The translations under genes were made by a program, and so were the position numbers. Shown piece by piece: positions 9,179-17,930 of a stretch of DNA of 64,000 bases (positions are counted from its first letter, which is position 1; the number at the start of each line of letters is the position of its first letter). Below the pieces are notes generated by a model. The model was given only the letters and a program-made list of their open reading frames with translations, did no database searches and was not told the origin of the DNA. The stretch comes from Acetobacteraceae bacterium (GTDB lineage: Bacteria > Pseudomonadota > Alphaproteobacteria > Acetobacterales > Acetobacteraceae). The stretch covers positions 248,001 through 312,000 of the forward strand of contig CANJLW010000002.1 in the NCBI GenBank assembly GCA_947475245.1. The letters are read 5' to 3'.

Positions 9179-10369
9179 TTATCCAGTGACCATCGCGCCG
9201 TCGCGCGCGACGATACGGCCGCCCGCGATAACCAGACGCCGAACCGGTCGATCGACAATCGCCGCCCCTACCGTCTCCGCATCCACCAGCACCACATCCG
9301 CTCGGCTGCCCGGCGCGAGCCCATAGTTCGTGAACCCACAGCCTTTTGCCGCGGCCGAGGTCACACAGTCCAACGCCCAATCCAATTCGTCATCGCGGCG
9401 CAGCGCGTTGCGCAGCCCGATATGCAGCGCGCGATCCAACATGTCGGGCTGGGCATAGGGCGTCCACGTATCCCTGATCCCATCATTGCCCCCATACACA
9501 GTCACCCCCGCCGCTCGGCAGATCGCCAGCGGCGGTACCGGTGTTCCGGCGGGGGCAGTGGTGGCAATCGCCGTCCCTGTCTTTGCCATGCGCGCCAGCA
9601 GAGCGTCGCGGTCAGCCGCCGGGATCATGCCCAGGCAAAACCCGTGGCTGATCGTCACCTGCCCATGCAGGCCCAACACCTCCACCCGTTCCAGGATCAG
9701 GTCCAACGAGAACGCGCCCATCTCCCCCGGTTCATGCAAATGAATATCCAGCGGCTTGGCATGGCGCTGCGACAACCGAAACAGCGCGTCGATCTGACGC
9801 ACCGGGTCGCGATCGATGGCGCACGGGTCCATGCCGCCCACGACATCGGCACCGTCGCGCAGCGCCGCGTCCATCAGTTCTTCCACACCGGCCTGCGTCA
9901 CCACACCGGATTGCGGGAAGGCCACGATCTGCATCTCCATCGCGCCGCCAAGGGCTTGGCGAGCGCGGACCGTGGCTTCCACATGGCGCAACCCAACCTC
10001 TGGATCGATGTCGGCGTGCGAGCGCATGCGCGTCGTGCCATTGACCAAAAACGCGCGCGCCAGGGCGAGCGACCCCGCTTCGGCATCGTGTCGCCCCTGC
10101 CGACGCCACGCGCGCTCGTTCTCGATGCGATCCACGCGGTTCGGGCCGACCGCGTTCCGGTACCAGGGCGATCCCCAGACGGTTTTATCCAGATGCGTGT
10201 GACCTTCGATCAGCCCTGGCAGAAGCAGGCATCCCAGGCCATCTTCCAGCGTCGCGTCGGGTGGTGGCGGTAACGACGGCCCCACCGCCGCGATCGTCTC
10301 ATCGCGGATGAGCAGGTCGACAGAAGCGCCACCGTATGGGCGTATGTTGCGCAACAGCAAGGCGGTCAT
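9179..10369 (-). CDS. Amidohydrolase family protein, cytosine deaminase-like
   Basis: A metal-dependent hydrolase of the CodA/cytosine deaminase branch of the amidohydrolase superfamily, 396 residues. The N-terminal beta-sandwich strand is followed by the metal motif in GLIEGHTHLDK (HxH at 57-59). Further ligands are in DIHLHEPGE and ISHGF, and the late Asp lies in GNDGIRDTW, a CodA-like signature. The start at 10369 has a GGAGA site just upstream; the longer frame would overlap the start of the divergent antiporter. The substrate is probably an N-heterocycle or related amide; no pathway neighbours help to define it. Confidence 0.85.
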   Translation of the reverse strand: MTALLLRNIRPYGGASVDLLIRDETIAAVGPSLPPPPDATLEDGLGCLLLPGLIEGHTHLDKTVWGSPWYRNAVGPNRVDRIENERAWRRQGRHDAEAGSLALARAFLVNGTTRMRSHADIDPEVGLRHVEATVRARQALGGAMEMQIVAFPQSGVVTQAGVEELMDAALRDGADVVGGMDPCAIDRDPVRQIDALFRLSQRHAKPLDIHLHEPGEMGAFSLDLILERVEVLGLHGQVTISHGFCLGMIPAADRDALLARMAKTGTAIATTAPAGTPVPPLAICRAAGVTVYGGNDGIRDTWTPYAQPDMLDRALHIGLRNALRRDDELDWALDCVTSAAAKGCGFTNYGLAPGSRADVVLVDAETVGAAIVDRPVRRLVIAGGRIVARDGAMVTG

Positions 10370-10420
10370 GACATTCTCCGCTGACGGCGTCGATTGCGTG
10401 TGAGGATAGAGGTAACGGTC

Positions 10421-11653
10421 ATGCATACCGAGTCCCCCCTGATTTCCATCATTGTGATCGGCCTGGGCCTGGCATTCGTTCTTGGATTGGTGGCGCACCG
10501 ACTGCGTATGTCGGTGATCGTGGGCTATCTCGTGGCGGGGATCGCCGTCGGGCCGTTTACGCCCGGCTTTGTCGCCGATCAGGCGCTGGCGATCCAATTA
10601 GCGGATATCGGCGTCATCCTGCTGATGTTCGGCGTTGGCCTGCATTTTTCTGTCGGCGATCTGCTCGCGGTCAAAGCCGTGGCGATTCCCGGCGCGCTGC
10701 TCCAAATCGCCGCGGCGACCGGGCTTGGCCTGGGCCTCGCGACATTGTTCGGCTGGCCGATCGGCGCGGGATTGATCTTCGGCCTTTGCCTGTCCGTGGC
10801 CAGTACCGTCGTGCTGCTGCGTGCCCTGGAAGATCGCGGTTTGTTGGCGAAGCGTCAGGGGCACCTGGTCGTCGGCTGGTTGGTCATACAGGATCTGATA
10901 ACCGTATTGGCCTTGGTGCTGCTGCCGCCCTTCACGCCACTGATTTTGGGTGGCGCCGGCGCGCCCGTCGCGACATCGGAACTTGTCTGGACGGTTGGGT
11001 GGACCCTTGCCAAGGTGATCGGCTTCGTCGCGCTGATGTTGCTCGTCGGGCTGCACGCGATTCCCGCATTGTTGGAGGTTGTGGCGCGCACGATGCCGCG
11101 CGAATTGCTGCGCCTCGGCGTGTTGTCGGTCGCCCTTGTCGTCGCCTTCGTGGCGACGGAGGTGTTCGGCGTCTCCTTCGCCCTCGGCGCGTTTATCGCC
11201 GGCATGGTGTTGAACGAATCCGAACCCGGTCAGCAGGCGGCGGAGGAAATGTTGCCGTTACGCGATGCCTTTGCCGTGCTGTTCTTCGTGTCGGTCGGCA
11301 TGGCGTTTGACCCGAGTGTGATCCTGCGTCAGCCCCTGCAATTGCTGGGCGCCCTGGCCGTCGTCATGATCGGCACGCCGGTCGTGGCGTTCGTCCTGAC
11401 CCGCATGCTGGGGGAGTCACGCTCCGTAGCGCTCCTGGTCGCCGGCGGCCTGTCGCAGATCGGGGAGTTCTCTTTCATCCTGGCCGGGCTTGCGATCGGA
11501 TTGGGCATTCTGCCCAATGCTGTCCGCGCGGTGATTCTGGGCGCGTCGATCTTGTCGATCTTCCTGAACCCAATCGTCATGGCTGGGGTCGCCAAAATAG
11601 AAAACCTCTCCCGCGCCGCGGGAGAGGTTGAGAAACCCCGAGTTCTTGACTGA
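10421..11653 (+). CDS. Kef/CPA2-type cation:proton antiporter, membrane domain only
   Basis: An inner-membrane monovalent cation:proton antiporter of the CPA2 family, close to the YbaL/KefB membrane domain. It is 410 residues, nearly all hydrophobic helices. Family blocks include GYLVAGIAVGPFTPG, GVILLMFGVGLHFS and FALGAFIAGMVLNESEPG. The regulatory RCK/TrkA-N domain found in full-length Kef proteins is absent. The last residues, from about 395, are encoded by a palindromic repeat (11603-11629) and do not look like family sequence. The ATG at 10421 is used because it has an AGAGGT site 7 bases upstream and begins directly before the first membrane helix. The transported ion cannot be told from sequence. 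Confidence 0.88.
   Translation: MHTESPLISIIVIGLGLAFVLGLVAHRLRMSVIVGYLVAGIAVGPFTPGFVADQALAIQLADIGVILLMFGVGLHFSVGDLLAVKAVAIPGALLQIAAATGLGLGLATLFGWPIGAGLIFGLCLSVASTVVLLRALEDRGLLAKRQGHLVVGWLVIQDLITVLALVLLPPFTPLILGGAGAPVATSELVWTVGWTLAKVIGFVALMLLVGLHAIPALLEVVARTMPRELLRLGVLSVALVVAFVATEVFGVSFALGAFIAGMVLNESEPGQQAAEEMLPLRDAFAVLFFVSVGMAFDPSVILRQPLQLLGALAVVMIGTPVVAFVLTRMLGESRSVALLVAGGLSQIGEFSFILAGLAIGLGILPNAVRAVILGASILSIFLNPIVMAGVAKIENLSRAAGEVEKPRVLD
11603..11629. repeat. Palindromic repeat, copy 1 (REP-like; also terminator-like)
   Basis: A perfect 12-bp inverted repeat (AACCTCTCCCGC and its complement) with a 3-base spacer. It lies inside the last codons of the antiporter gene and 30 bases beyond the stop of the convergent coiled-coil gene. 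Read leftward, the hairpin is followed by TTTTCTATTTT, so it can serve as an intrinsic terminator for that gene. The same arms occur at 27209-27234. Confidence 0.8.
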
Positions 11654-11659
11654 GGAAAT

Positions 11660-12514
11660 TTACCGCCGCTTGGCCGCCGGCGCGGGGGTAAGCCACCACT
11701 TCACGGGTTCCGGTTCCACGTCGGCGACGACTTCCGGCACCGGCTTGACGCGACGCGGCAGGACCCGAGCGATCGCGGGTTTCGCCGTCTTCGCGCCGCG
11801 GGGCGCGGCGTCGTCTTCCGCCAGGCGTTCGGCCAGCAATTCCTCGGCGTCGGCGCGGGCTTCTTCGGACTCGCGCAGGGCGCGTTCGGCGGTTTTGCGC
11901 TGGCGACGTTCTTCCGCCAGCTCTTCCCGCAGGTCTTCCTGCGCCTGTTCAGCGGCTTCTGCCCGTTCTTCCGCCTCGCGCAGTGCCTCGGCATGGCTCG
12001 TTGCGGCTTGACGCAGCGCGGTCAGTTCTTCGCGTTCCCGTCGCAGTGTTTCGACCGCTTCGGTGCGAACGAGTTCGGCGTGGCCGTATTTGGTTTGTAG
12101 TTCGCGGTTCTGTCCGATCGCGTCGGACAAAGCGCGTTCCGCTTGTTGCCGAGCGGCGGTTTCGGCGGCCAGAGCGGTTTCGACGCGCAGGAGGCGGCTG
12201 GAGGAGGGGCCGGCGGCGGCTTCTACACTTGCGTCACGTCGAACGACAGTAACGGGGATGTCGCCGTCTTGAACAAAGCGGCGGCGATGCGCGGCGGGGG
12301 AAGAAAAGCGTTCGGAGGAGCGTTGCCCCAGGTCCGGGCGTTCCGCTTCCTGACGGGGGCGCTGCCCGCCGCCGAAAAGTCCGAGCGCGCGTCGCATTTG
12401 TGCTTCGGCGTCGGCGAATTGCGAAGTATCGGGTTGCGGAGCGTCGGTTTCGACGCTGACCTTGCCCTGTGTTGGATCGAAGCGCAGTTTTACATTTTCA
12501 GACAAGGCAATCAC
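11660..12514 (-). CDS. Hypothetical coiled-coil protein
   Basis: A 284-residue protein of unknown function. The N-terminus (MIALSENVKLRFDPTQGKVS) is not a signal peptide. A basic, proline-containing region follows (about 45-90). A long heptad-rich coiled coil then runs over about residues 105-235 (repeated EREEL, EEAEQAQEDLREEL, AERALRESEEARADAE). The C-terminal tail is rich in Ala, Pro, Lys and Arg (PRRVKPVPEV, WWLTPAPAAKRR). No membrane segment is seen. Such proteins are often structural or scaffolding, but nothing here shows which. It converges with the antiporter gene, 6 bases apart, sharing the palindrome as a probable terminator. Confidence 0.65.
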   Translation of the reverse strand: MIALSENVKLRFDPTQGKVSVETDAPQPDTSQFADAEAQMRRALGLFGGGQRPRQEAERPDLGQRSSERFSSPAAHRRRFVQDGDIPVTVVRRDASVEAAAGPSSSRLLRVETALAAETAARQQAERALSDAIGQNRELQTKYGHAELVRTEAVETLRREREELTALRQAATSHAEALREAEERAEAAEQAQEDLREELAEERRQRKTAERALRESEEARADAEELLAERLAEDDAAPRGAKTAKPAIARVLPRRVKPVPEVVADVEPEPVKWWLTPAPAAKRR

Positions 12515-13053
12515 CCGGTTTCAAGAGATACTTTCCCCGACGTGAAGCGCTTTGCGCGCAGGCATGAATCGTACGTCCGCTAAAGTGCGGGGCACCGATA
12601 TCACGTGCGGCAGGGTGTCTCTCTTTGGTTTCGTCATATTCTCATTCAGCAAACGCCATGTGACATGACGTATTGAAGAGCGGTGGGGCGATCGAAGCTC
12701 TCGCAAACTCGGACGGTAAGGAATTTGGCCGATTCGCAACCAACGCGTTCGGTTTAAGTAGTTCGCGCAAAACGCTTTGGCAAGAGTCTTGAACGGTTTT
12801 GCACGCCCGACCGGTGCACGGGAAAAGACTTGAGCATGCCTTGCGCGGATTGCGATTCCGATACGAAATTACAATATGCCGCACTGCGGAATGGGACGAA
12901 GCTGTAGTGTTGGTCCCGAGTTCGCCGCCTTAACAATCCGGTATCGAAAATAGTTAAAACGTATCAACCGTGCAAATTGGAAACCGAAACCTCGCATTAA
13001 ATCGGTGTGAGAATGCCAAACGCATGTCTGTTGCACGCGTTTGGCATATCCTT
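12515..13053. other. Intergenic region, 539 bases, no gene supported
   Basis: This gap lies between two leftward genes. It is AT-richer than its surroundings (26 of 60 bases G+C in 12961-13020). Only short open frames exist, without ribosome sites, family similarity or coding-like codon use. It must contain the promoter of the coiled-coil gene. The one clear structure is the inverted repeat at 13013-13047. Confidence 0.5.
13013..13047. repeat. Inverted repeat downstream of the Hint-protein gene
   Basis: A perfect 11-bp inverted repeat (ATGCCAAACGC at 13013-13023 with GCGTTTGGCAT at 13037-13047) and a 13-base loop. It starts 7 bases past the stop of the leftward Hint-protein gene. No run of T follows in the leftward direction, so it may be a weak terminator, an mRNA 3'-end stabiliser or a protein-binding site. 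Confidence 0.6.
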
Positions 13054-15873
13054 TCAGGGGTTTGGCGCTGATTCGCGCATCCGCGCCAGATGGGCCCGCG
13101 CCGCGTCGATCTCCGCCCCGACCAGGCACAATTCGGCACATGCGCGATAGGCCCACACCCTACCGGGCGCTTCCGGTGGAATTGCGAGCGCGCCGGTTCC
13201 GTTATCGAAAAGCTGACGGTCGTCGCAATTCAAATAGCTTTCGGCGCGCAGGCCTTCGGCCAACAGCAGGTCGTGGTGCGGCAGTTCCACATGAAAGTAG
13301 TCCACGACGTCGACGTCGATTTGCACGACGGAGACACCGTCGATCAGCAGGCGCGCGGGAATAAGTACCCCGTCGAACCACAGAGCGTGGTTCGGCGACA
13401 CGGTCAGGTCTCGCCTGGGCAGGCTCGGCCCGAACGCATCCTGTTTGATCACCACCGGCAACACGCGCCGCGGATGCGGATGGGCGCGACAATCGACGCG
13501 GCGATACCCGAGCCAGACAATCGGCACGTGCGCTCCGTCGCCGGTTGTCACGCGATCGCCGACCCGCAGCGCCTCTACCGCGATTTCGCCGTTCGGTGTC
13601 GCGATCCGCGTGCCGCGTCCGTAGCAGACGACGTCGGCGGTGACCGGCACGCCGATATCCTTCAGCATCGCTATATCAAGGGCCGACACGGCGATGGATG
13701 TTCCGGTGGAGATGCCGACCCCGCTCATGAGATCGCCGGCCAGCACTTCGCCGATCGTATTCGCGACGTGATAGAAGTTTTCCTGGTCTCCCGGTTTCAG
13801 GGTCAGCGCAACCGGCGTCGATGTAAACGTGCCCAGCAGCGCGCCATAGGCGGCCTGGGCGTTCGTGCCGGTAAACAGCGCGCCGGACAGCGTATTGCCG
13901 TTTACGACATTTGCCGAAACCTTGGCATCGTAGGTGGAAATGGCTGCACCGGCAAAGACCGGGATGGCGGCTGGGATCGGACTGAGCGTGTTGATGAAGC
14001 CGTTCAGTCCGAGGCCATGGCCGATTTCGTGCGCCAGCACCGTCACCAGATCGATCTTATTGACCGGCACCGTGCCGGGCGTGCCGGGGTTCGGGTTGAT
14101 ATAGAAATTGTCAAGATTCGCGCCGGTCGCGAACAGTGTAATCGCGATATCGGTCGGTAGTGACGAAACATATTCACCGGTTGTTAACGCTTGAATACTG
14201 TTCGCGCGAAACACCGGATGACCGCTGACGGTCTCACCGGTTGCAATGTAACCGCCCGGACTGCCGATCGCCAGTTCGTTGCCGAAGCTGCCGCTGCTTG
14301 CGAGCGTCAGGGATATGCGCAGCGGCGCATAACCGGTGATGTATTGTCCCCAGTCGGCGGCCGCGGCCTCCAGATCCTTGAGGATATTGGCTTCCTCGGC
14401 CGCCAGACCGGCGTTGTCCACCAGGCTGACGACCTGGATCGGCATGTTGTTGCGCGCGGGCGCGCCGCCGGTTGTTTGAACCACGGTATCGGCACCGACG
14501 GGGGTGACCGAGAACGCCGCGCTGCCGTAGTTGCCTGACAGTACCAGGGTATCGATCGTCGAGCCGCCGCCAATGATGGCGAGCGTGTTGTTGTTGACGA
14601 TCGTCGCACTGTTGCCCTGCAAACCATTCAGTATCAGCGCATTGCCGACGCCGAAGCCGGTCAGTGTGCCGGTGAACTGCAAAGGCTGATCCAGCCGCAA
14701 TGTCCCGTTCGCGCCGCCGAAGGCGATGCCGACGTTGGACGGCCCCCCCAGCTCCAACGACCCGCCATTGCCCAGCAACAGCTTGCCCCCGCCGGTGGCC
14801 GAACCATTGACGGTCAGCGCCCCGGTTTCGATCAGCGTTCCGCCGCTTTCAATGATCAGCGCGCCGGTCGTGCCGCCCTGTACGATCATCCGGCTGCCGG
14901 TCGCGACATCGACCGTGCCGCCGCCGGACAGCACGCTGTTCAGGATCAACGCACCCAAAGTGCCGCCATTGGCGATGATGGTGCCCTGGTTGGTCAGCGC
15001 CGTCGTGACGGTACCATACCCTTCGATACGCCCGGCCGATCCGATCTGGATTCCCGCCGCGGAGAGCGTGCCGCCCTGAAAGATCAGTCGCCCGTCGTCG
15101 GTCAGGGTGTTGGTCGTGCTGTAGCCGCGATTGCCGATGACCTGAAGCGTGCCCGCGGTGGCGATGGTCTGAAGCTGCTGTTCCAGAGTCTGGAACGTAC
15201 CGGCACCGCCCAACGGTCCGACATAGCCCTGGATCAGCGACGCCGGGCCGTCCAGCACGATATTGGCCGCGTCGACAGCGATGTTCGCATCAAAGTTGAA
15301 ACCGAACGCCAGGATATTGCTGGCGGCGGCGGTCTCTCCGTCCGCGATGAAGCCCTGGGAAATATAGGTGCCGCCGGTCAGGGTGGAGCCGACCAGGTTG
15401 GTGATCCCAGCGGTCCCGGCGACGAACAGATTGCCGCTCTTGGCGATCAGGGTGCCGCTGTTGGTCACTTTCGTGAACAGATTAAGCTGCGTGCCGGTCC
15501 CGGTATTGGCGATGATCGTGCCGTTGTTGACAAAAGCCGCGCCGGCGATCTGGTTCGCGCCAATGTTGCCGGCGCCGGAGATGACACCGCCGGTGTTGAC
15601 GTTCAGCGCGCCCAATCCGAACGTCATGGCGGGGTTCGTGCCCGCGAAGTTCAGCGTTCCCGCCACCGTCAGCGTCGCGCCCGCCGCGTTCAGCGTCAGT
15701 GCGTTGACGGTTTCCGCGGCCCCGACGGGCAGCAACACGGTATAGCTCGACGCGGTCGGCGATGTTGTGATCGACACGTTCGCGGCGGCGTCGTTGGGAA
15801 CCACGCCGCCCGACCAGTTGGCACCGACCGACCAATCGCCGTTGATGCCGGACGCCCAGGTAAAGCTGCTCAT
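13054..15873 (-). CDS. Large secreted repeat protein with zincin-like motif and C-terminal Hint domain
   Basis: A 939-residue surface or secreted protein. The start at 15873 (MSSFTWASGINGDW) is chosen because the upstream extension is arginine-rich and unlike the rest. Residues about 1-480 are Gly/Ala/Thr/Asn-rich beta-helix-type repeats (LTNQGTIIANGGTLGA, SGTLIAKSGNLFVAG), as in passenger domains of adhesins. Residues about 500-740 resemble a bacterial metalloprotease, with HEIGHGLGLNG starting at H615. This is a zincin HExxH motif, but the usual third ligand is replaced. Residues about 748-890 form a Hint (hedgehog/intein-like) domain starting at Cys750 (VVCYGRGTRIATP), with TVSPNHALWFDG as its second block. 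There is no obvious Sec signal, so type I export is possible. The architecture is clear; the function is inferred. Confidence 0.82.
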   Translation of the reverse strand: MSSFTWASGINGDWSVGANWSGGVVPNDAAANVSITTSPTASSYTVLLPVGAAETVNALTLNAAGATLTVAGTLNFAGTNPAMTFGLGALNVNTGGVISGAGNIGANQIAGAAFVNNGTIIANTGTGTQLNLFTKVTNSGTLIAKSGNLFVAGTAGITNLVGSTLTGGTYISQGFIADGETAAASNILAFGFNFDANIAVDAANIVLDGPASLIQGYVGPLGGAGTFQTLEQQLQTIATAGTLQVIGNRGYSTTNTLTDDGRLIFQGGTLSAAGIQIGSAGRIEGYGTVTTALTNQGTIIANGGTLGALILNSVLSGGGTVDVATGSRMIVQGGTTGALIIESGGTLIETGALTVNGSATGGGKLLLGNGGSLELGGPSNVGIAFGGANGTLRLDQPLQFTGTLTGFGVGNALILNGLQGNSATIVNNNTLAIIGGGSTIDTLVLSGNYGSAAFSVTPVGADTVVQTTGGAPARNNMPIQVVSLVDNAGLAAEEANILKDLEAAAADWGQYITGYAPLRISLTLASSGSFGNELAIGSPGGYIATGETVSGHPVFRANSIQALTTGEYVSSLPTDIAITLFATGANLDNFYINPNPGTPGTVPVNKIDLVTVLAHEIGHGLGLNGFINTLSPIPAAIPVFAGAAISTYDAKVSANVVNGNTLSGALFTGTNAQAAYGALLGTFTSTPVALTLKPGDQENFYHVANTIGEVLAGDLMSGVGISTGTSIAVSALDIAMLKDIGVPVTADVVCYGRGTRIATPNGEIAVEALRVGDRVTTGDGAHVPIVWLGYRRVDCRAHPHPRRVLPVVIKQDAFGPSLPRRDLTVSPNHALWFDGVLIPARLLIDGVSVVQIDVDVVDYFHVELPHHDLLLAEGLRAESYLNCDDRQLFDNGTGALAIPPEAPGRVWAYRACAELCLVGAEIDAARAHLARMRESAPNP

Positions 15874-15952
15874 TGCGGTATCCCAGTAAAATCCAGGCAG
15901 TGTCTTACGCCCGCGCGACGGGACGCAAGACCACAGCTTGTTGCGAGATGTA

Positions 15953-17815
15953 TCAGGACGCGGCTTCCATGGCTTCTTCCGCCGCGAGCCAGGCTTCCTC
16001 GGCTGCCGCCGCTTCGCGTTTGATCGCGGCGAGGCGCGCATTGGCGGCGGTGATTTCCGACGCGCGTCCGGGGGCATACAGCGCCGGATCGGCCATTTTT
16101 GTCTCGATCGCGGCGCGTTCGGCGGTCAGTTTCGCGAGCTTCGCCTCGGCGTCCTTGGCCTGCTTGCGCAGCGGTGCCAGCGCCGCGCGTGCTTCGGCCC
16201 GTTCGCGGCGATCGTCTTTGCGGGTGATCGTCTCGGTCCGCGCGGCGGGACGGGCGCGTTCGACCAGCAGGGCGCGATAGTCGTCGAGGTCGCCGTCAAA
16301 CGGTTTCACCGTCCCGTCGGCGACCAGCCAAAGTCGATCGGCAACGAGGTCCACGAGATGCGGATCGTGGGTGATCAGCAGCACGGCGCCTTCGAAGTCC
16401 GACAATGCCTTGACCAACGCTTCCCGCGCGTCGATGTCCAGATGGTTGGTCGGTTCGTCGAGGATCAACAGTTGCGGCGCGTCGCGCGTGGCCAGGGCGA
16501 GCAATAGTCGCGCCTTTTCGCCACCGGAAAGATTGGCGATAGGGGTTTCGGCGCGGTCGGCGTCGAGGCCGAAGCGCGCGAGCTGCGCGCGCACCTGCGG
16601 CGGCAGGGCACGGGGCAGGGCGCGGGCCATGTGATCGATGGGGTTCTCGCTCATGACCAGTTCTTCGGTCTGGTGCTGGGCGAAGTAACCGACCTTCAGG
16701 CGCGGCCCGCGGCGCATTTCGCCGGACATCGGCTCCAACCGTTCGGCGATCAGCTTGGCGAGCGTCGACTTGCCGTTGCCGTTGGCGCCGAGCAGGGCGA
16801 TGCGGTCGTCCATGTCGATGGTGAGGGAGAGGTTGCGCAGGATCGGCTTGCCGTCATAGCCGATGGTCACGCGATCCAGCGCCAGGATCGGCGGCGCGAT
16901 GCGCTGCGGCTGTGGGAAGTTGAAGCGGGTGGGCGTGTCCTCGATCACGGAGTCGATCTGCGGCAGGCGTTCCAGCGCCTTGATGCGGGCCTGTGCCTGC
17001 CGAGCCTTGGAGGCTTTGTAGCGAAAGCGGTCGATGAAGGATTGGATGTGGGCGCGTTCGCGCACGATCTGCGCGGCGGCGGCGTTCTGCTGCATGGCCT
17101 TTTCGGTGCGGATACGCACGAACTCGTCAAAGCCGCCGGGGGTCAGCGAGATTTTGCCTTTGTCGAGATGGGCGATGGCTTCGACCGCGCGATCGAGCAG
17201 GCCGCGATCGTGGGATACGATCAGCACGGCGCCGGGAAAGCGTGTGATCCAGCCTTCCAGCCACATCGTGGCTTCGAGGTCGAGATGGTTGGTCGGTTCG
17301 TCGAGCAGCAGCAGATCGGGCGCGGCGAACAGGGCGGTGGCCAACGCGACGCGCATGCGCCACCCGCCGGAGAATTCGGCGACGGGGCGGGCTTGCGTGG
17401 CTTCGTCGAAGCCGAGACCGGCCAGGATAGTGGCGGCGCGGGCGGGCGCGCTGTCGGCGCCGATGGCGCGCAGACGCTCGTGCACCTCCGCCAGGCGCAT
17501 TGGTTCGGCGGTTTCGGCTTCCTTGAGCAGGGCCAGGCGTTCGGGATCGCCCAGCAGCACGGTATCGAGCAGGCTGGCCGGGCCTTCCGGTGCTTCCTGA
17601 CGGACGGTGGCGAGGCGCGCGCGATTGGCGAGACGGATGTCGCCGCCATCGATCGTCAGTTCGCCGCAGATGGCGCGCAGCAGGGTGGATTTGCCGGCAC
17701 CGTTGCGCCCGACCAGACCGATGCGGCGGCCCTGATCGATCGTCAGATCGGCCCCGTCCAATAGAGTGCGGCCGCCCAGGCGGATGACGGCACCGGAGAT
17801 GACAAGCAGAGACAT
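15953..17815 (-). CDS. ABC-F family ATP-binding protein (ribosome-associated type)
   Basis: A soluble protein with two fused ABC ATPase domains and no membrane domain, 620 residues. This is the ABC-F group, which acts on the ribosomal E site to rescue stalled translation (YheS/EttA/Uup relatives). The first domain has GRNGAGKSTLLR and LLLLDEPTNHLD. The linker (about 230-300) is basic and helical (RIRTEKAMQQNAAAAQIVRE). The second domain has GANGNGKSTLAK, LSGGEKARLLLAL and LDEPTNHLDI. The C-terminal tail (about 530-620) is a charged coiled coil, as in YheS. Subgroup assignment is by layout only. It may share its upstream region with the divergent toxin gene. Confidence 0.93.
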   Translation of the reverse strand: MSLLVISGAVIRLGGRTLLDGADLTIDQGRRIGLVGRNGAGKSTLLRAICGELTIDGGDIRLANRARLATVRQEAPEGPASLLDTVLLGDPERLALLKEAETAEPMRLAEVHERLRAIGADSAPARAATILAGLGFDEATQARPVAEFSGGWRMRVALATALFAAPDLLLLDEPTNHLDLEATMWLEGWITRFPGAVLIVSHDRGLLDRAVEAIAHLDKGKISLTPGGFDEFVRIRTEKAMQQNAAAAQIVRERAHIQSFIDRFRYKASKARQAQARIKALERLPQIDSVIEDTPTRFNFPQPQRIAPPILALDRVTIGYDGKPILRNLSLTIDMDDRIALLGANGNGKSTLAKLIAERLEPMSGEMRRGPRLKVGYFAQHQTEELVMSENPIDHMARALPRALPPQVRAQLARFGLDADRAETPIANLSGGEKARLLLALATRDAPQLLILDEPTNHLDIDAREALVKALSDFEGAVLLITHDPHLVDLVADRLWLVADGTVKPFDGDLDDYRALLVERARPAARTETITRKDDRRERAEARAALAPLRKQAKDAEAKLAKLTAERAAIETKMADPALYAPGRASEITAANARLAAIKREAAAAEEAWLAAEEAMEAAS

Positions 17816-17930
17816 GGCGGGGGTTTAGCGGTTGGCCGGATCGGGGGGAAGCAGCGGTATGCCATGGAATTGTTTGGCGGATACGCCGCGCCGCTTCTAA
17901 GCTGCTCGGAACGACGTCGGGGGACAGGGT

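Noticed and set aside
12143-12583. Plus-strand open frame opposite the coiled-coil gene
   Set aside because: It has no ribosome site and a low-complexity Gly/Ala/Arg product. The opposite strand has heptad structure that is hard to get by chance.
13090-14160. Plus-strand open frame of 356 codons
   Set aside because: It is antisense to the Hint/metalloprotease protein, which has clear motifs in the other direction.
14726-15745. Pro/Val-rich plus-strand frames in the repeat region
   Set aside because: They come from reading the antisense of Gly/Thr/Ala repeats and do not show gene starts.
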